A stretch of DNA of 64,000 bases, taken from contig JAUXWR010000131.1 in assembly GCA_030680075.1 (NCBI GenBank), positions 62,001 through 126,000 of the forward strand, given 5' to 3'. The first letter of the stretch is position 1. Each line of letters starts with the position of its first letter. The position numbers and the translations under genes were made by a program. The notes below the pieces were generated by a model, which saw only the letters and a list, made by a program, of their open reading frames with translations, was not told where the DNA came from and did no database searches. Origin of the DNA: Legionella sp. GTDB lineage: Bacteria; Pseudomonadota; Gammaproteobacteria; Legionellales; Legionellaceae. Shown one piece after another: positions 63,224 through 64,000 of the stretch.

Positions 63224-64000
63224 TTGTCTGGAATAAAACACTGGTCAGCCCCCTTTTTTACCAGCGATATTTTAGAAATATTACCGTTAAAAAAAGGGCT
63301 GCATCATCAGCTCGAATTGATTCATTTAGTGGATAACAGTTACTGGGTTGGTAAAAAATTTTCTGAACATAACTGGCTTGGCCCCACAAATTTTAATCAA
63401 TTAGTGGCGACGGAAAATATGGCGACAGTAATTGCCGATAAACTTGCAATCACCTGCGCTGCCTTAAAAAAGGAAGGTAACAACGCGGTTTTGCAAATTG
63501 ATGATCAATATGCAGTGATTAGACCTTATTATTACGGTCAAAGTTACTCCAGACTTTCCATCGTACAAGCTGAAATCCTCGGCACTTTGCTTGCAAAAAT
63601 CCATTGCCTGAAATTACACCATTCGGCGCTTAAGCCTTTCCCCAAGATTACCGATATTACATGCCCTCCATGGCTAACAGATATTGCAATGCAATGTAAT
63701 GCATCAATAACATACCGCACAGATTTATGGGTAGGCGCTCATCGTGATACGCATATGGATAACTTCATCTGGCAGGATAAAAAAAGCGTTCATCTGATAG
63801 ATTGGGAGAGTGCCGGTATGATTCATCCTGGTGTAGAGTTAGCAGGATTAGCCAGTAATTGTGCAGGAATAGAGACGTGCCAATTTGATGAAAACTTGTT
63901 TGCTGCAACGCTTAGAGGCTATAAAGCACATACTTTGCACCTGCCTCCAATGGATGAAACGTTATGGGTACAAACGTGGCATAGCTGGCTTCTTTGGTAT
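63224..64000 (+). CDS. Phosphotransferase-family protein (choline/aminoglycoside kinase type), cut by the window edge
   Basis: An open frame from a TTG at 63224 runs off the right edge, 259 codons so far. There is no ATG before it in frame, so the TTG may be the real start; AAGAG lies 9 bp upstream. The late part reads GAHRDTHMDNFIWQDKKSVH, LIDWESAGMIHPGVELAGLA. H-RDTHMDN is the Brenner-type catalytic loop (Asp and Asn) and IDWE is the metal site of APH/choline-kinase-like phosphotransferases. The N-terminal lobe is weakly conserved, so the substrate is unknown. It is 2 bp after the PH-domain gene and probably co-transcribed with it. Confidence 0.75.
   Translation, partial: MSGIKHWSAPFFTSDILEILPLKKGLHHQLELIHLVDNSYWVGKKFSEHNWLGPTNFNQLVATENMATVIADKLAITCAALKKEGNNAVLQIDDQYAVIRPYYYGQSYSRLSIVQAEILGTLLAKIHCLKLHHSALKPFPKITDITCPPWLTDIAMQCNASITYRTDLWVGAHRDTHMDNFIWQDKKSVHLIDWESAGMIHPGVELAGLASNCAGIETCQFDENLFAATLRGYKAHTLHLPPMDETLWVQTWHSWLLWY

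Overview
The window looks like chromosomal DNA of a Legionella species other than L. pneumophila, or of a close relative in the Legionellaceae. I infer this from the moderately AT-rich sequence, from the gene order sucABCD - pdxH - LetE-like gene - MFS transporter - DUF945 - fis, which matches the L. pneumophila arrangement as I remember it, from the split polyhydroxybutyrate locus, from large helical proteins that resemble Dot/Icm effectors, and from dispersed palindromic intergenic repeats. No rRNA gene is present, so the species cannot be fixed.

Layout. 1-2.7 kb is accessory DNA: the end of a membrane protein, a LysR regulator divergent from a secreted SnoaL-like protein, a small exported MoaF-like protein, and two gene remnants, one of them the DNA-binding end of a LuxR-type regulator. 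2.9-12.5 kb is a TCA-cycle block, sdhCDAB-sucABCD, encoding succinate dehydrogenase, the E1 and E2 subunits of 2-oxoglutarate dehydrogenase and succinyl-CoA synthetase. 12.6-18.6 kb holds an AhpD-like gene and a 1820-residue protein of unknown function, both on the minus strand. A mobile-looking palindromic element (about 18.65-18.82 kb) follows. 18.9-24.3 kb carries pdxH, a LetE-like gene, an SseB-like gene, an MFS transporter, a DUF945 protein and fis, with a strongly structured leader before fis. 24.7-29.2 kb has prs, tRNA-Gln(UUG), lolB, coaD and ggt. 29.4-33.9 kb has two small exported proteins, plsC, mutM, a small membrane protein and a delta-9 desaturase.

34.2-43.0 kb is a polyhydroxybutyrate region. 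Two acetoacetyl-CoA reductases, the regulator phaR and a phasin lie on the plus strand, and the synthase phaC lies on the minus strand. Between them are a DUF1415 gene and an unusual 1267-residue protein that joins a RelE/ParE-like N-terminus, a complete superfamily 1 helicase core and about eight solenoid repeats. Two TTGCA-N-TGCAA palindromes flank the phasin promoter and are good candidates for PhaR operators.

43.0-62.5 kb is mostly chromosome, division and envelope machinery: smc, zipA, murF, mraY, murD, ftsW, murC, murB, ddl, ftsQ, ftsA, ftsZ, lpxC and a DciA/DUF721 gene. It is a division and cell-wall cluster in which murG is missing from its usual place between ftsW and murC. The right edge has a palindromic repeat block, a PH-domain membrane protein and a phosphotransferase-like gene that runs off the window.

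The observations I rate highest are the RelE-like/helicase/solenoid fusion, the 1820-residue protein with its N-terminal 50-residue duplication, the structured fis leader, the PhaR operator pair, the missing murG and the dispersed repeat family.
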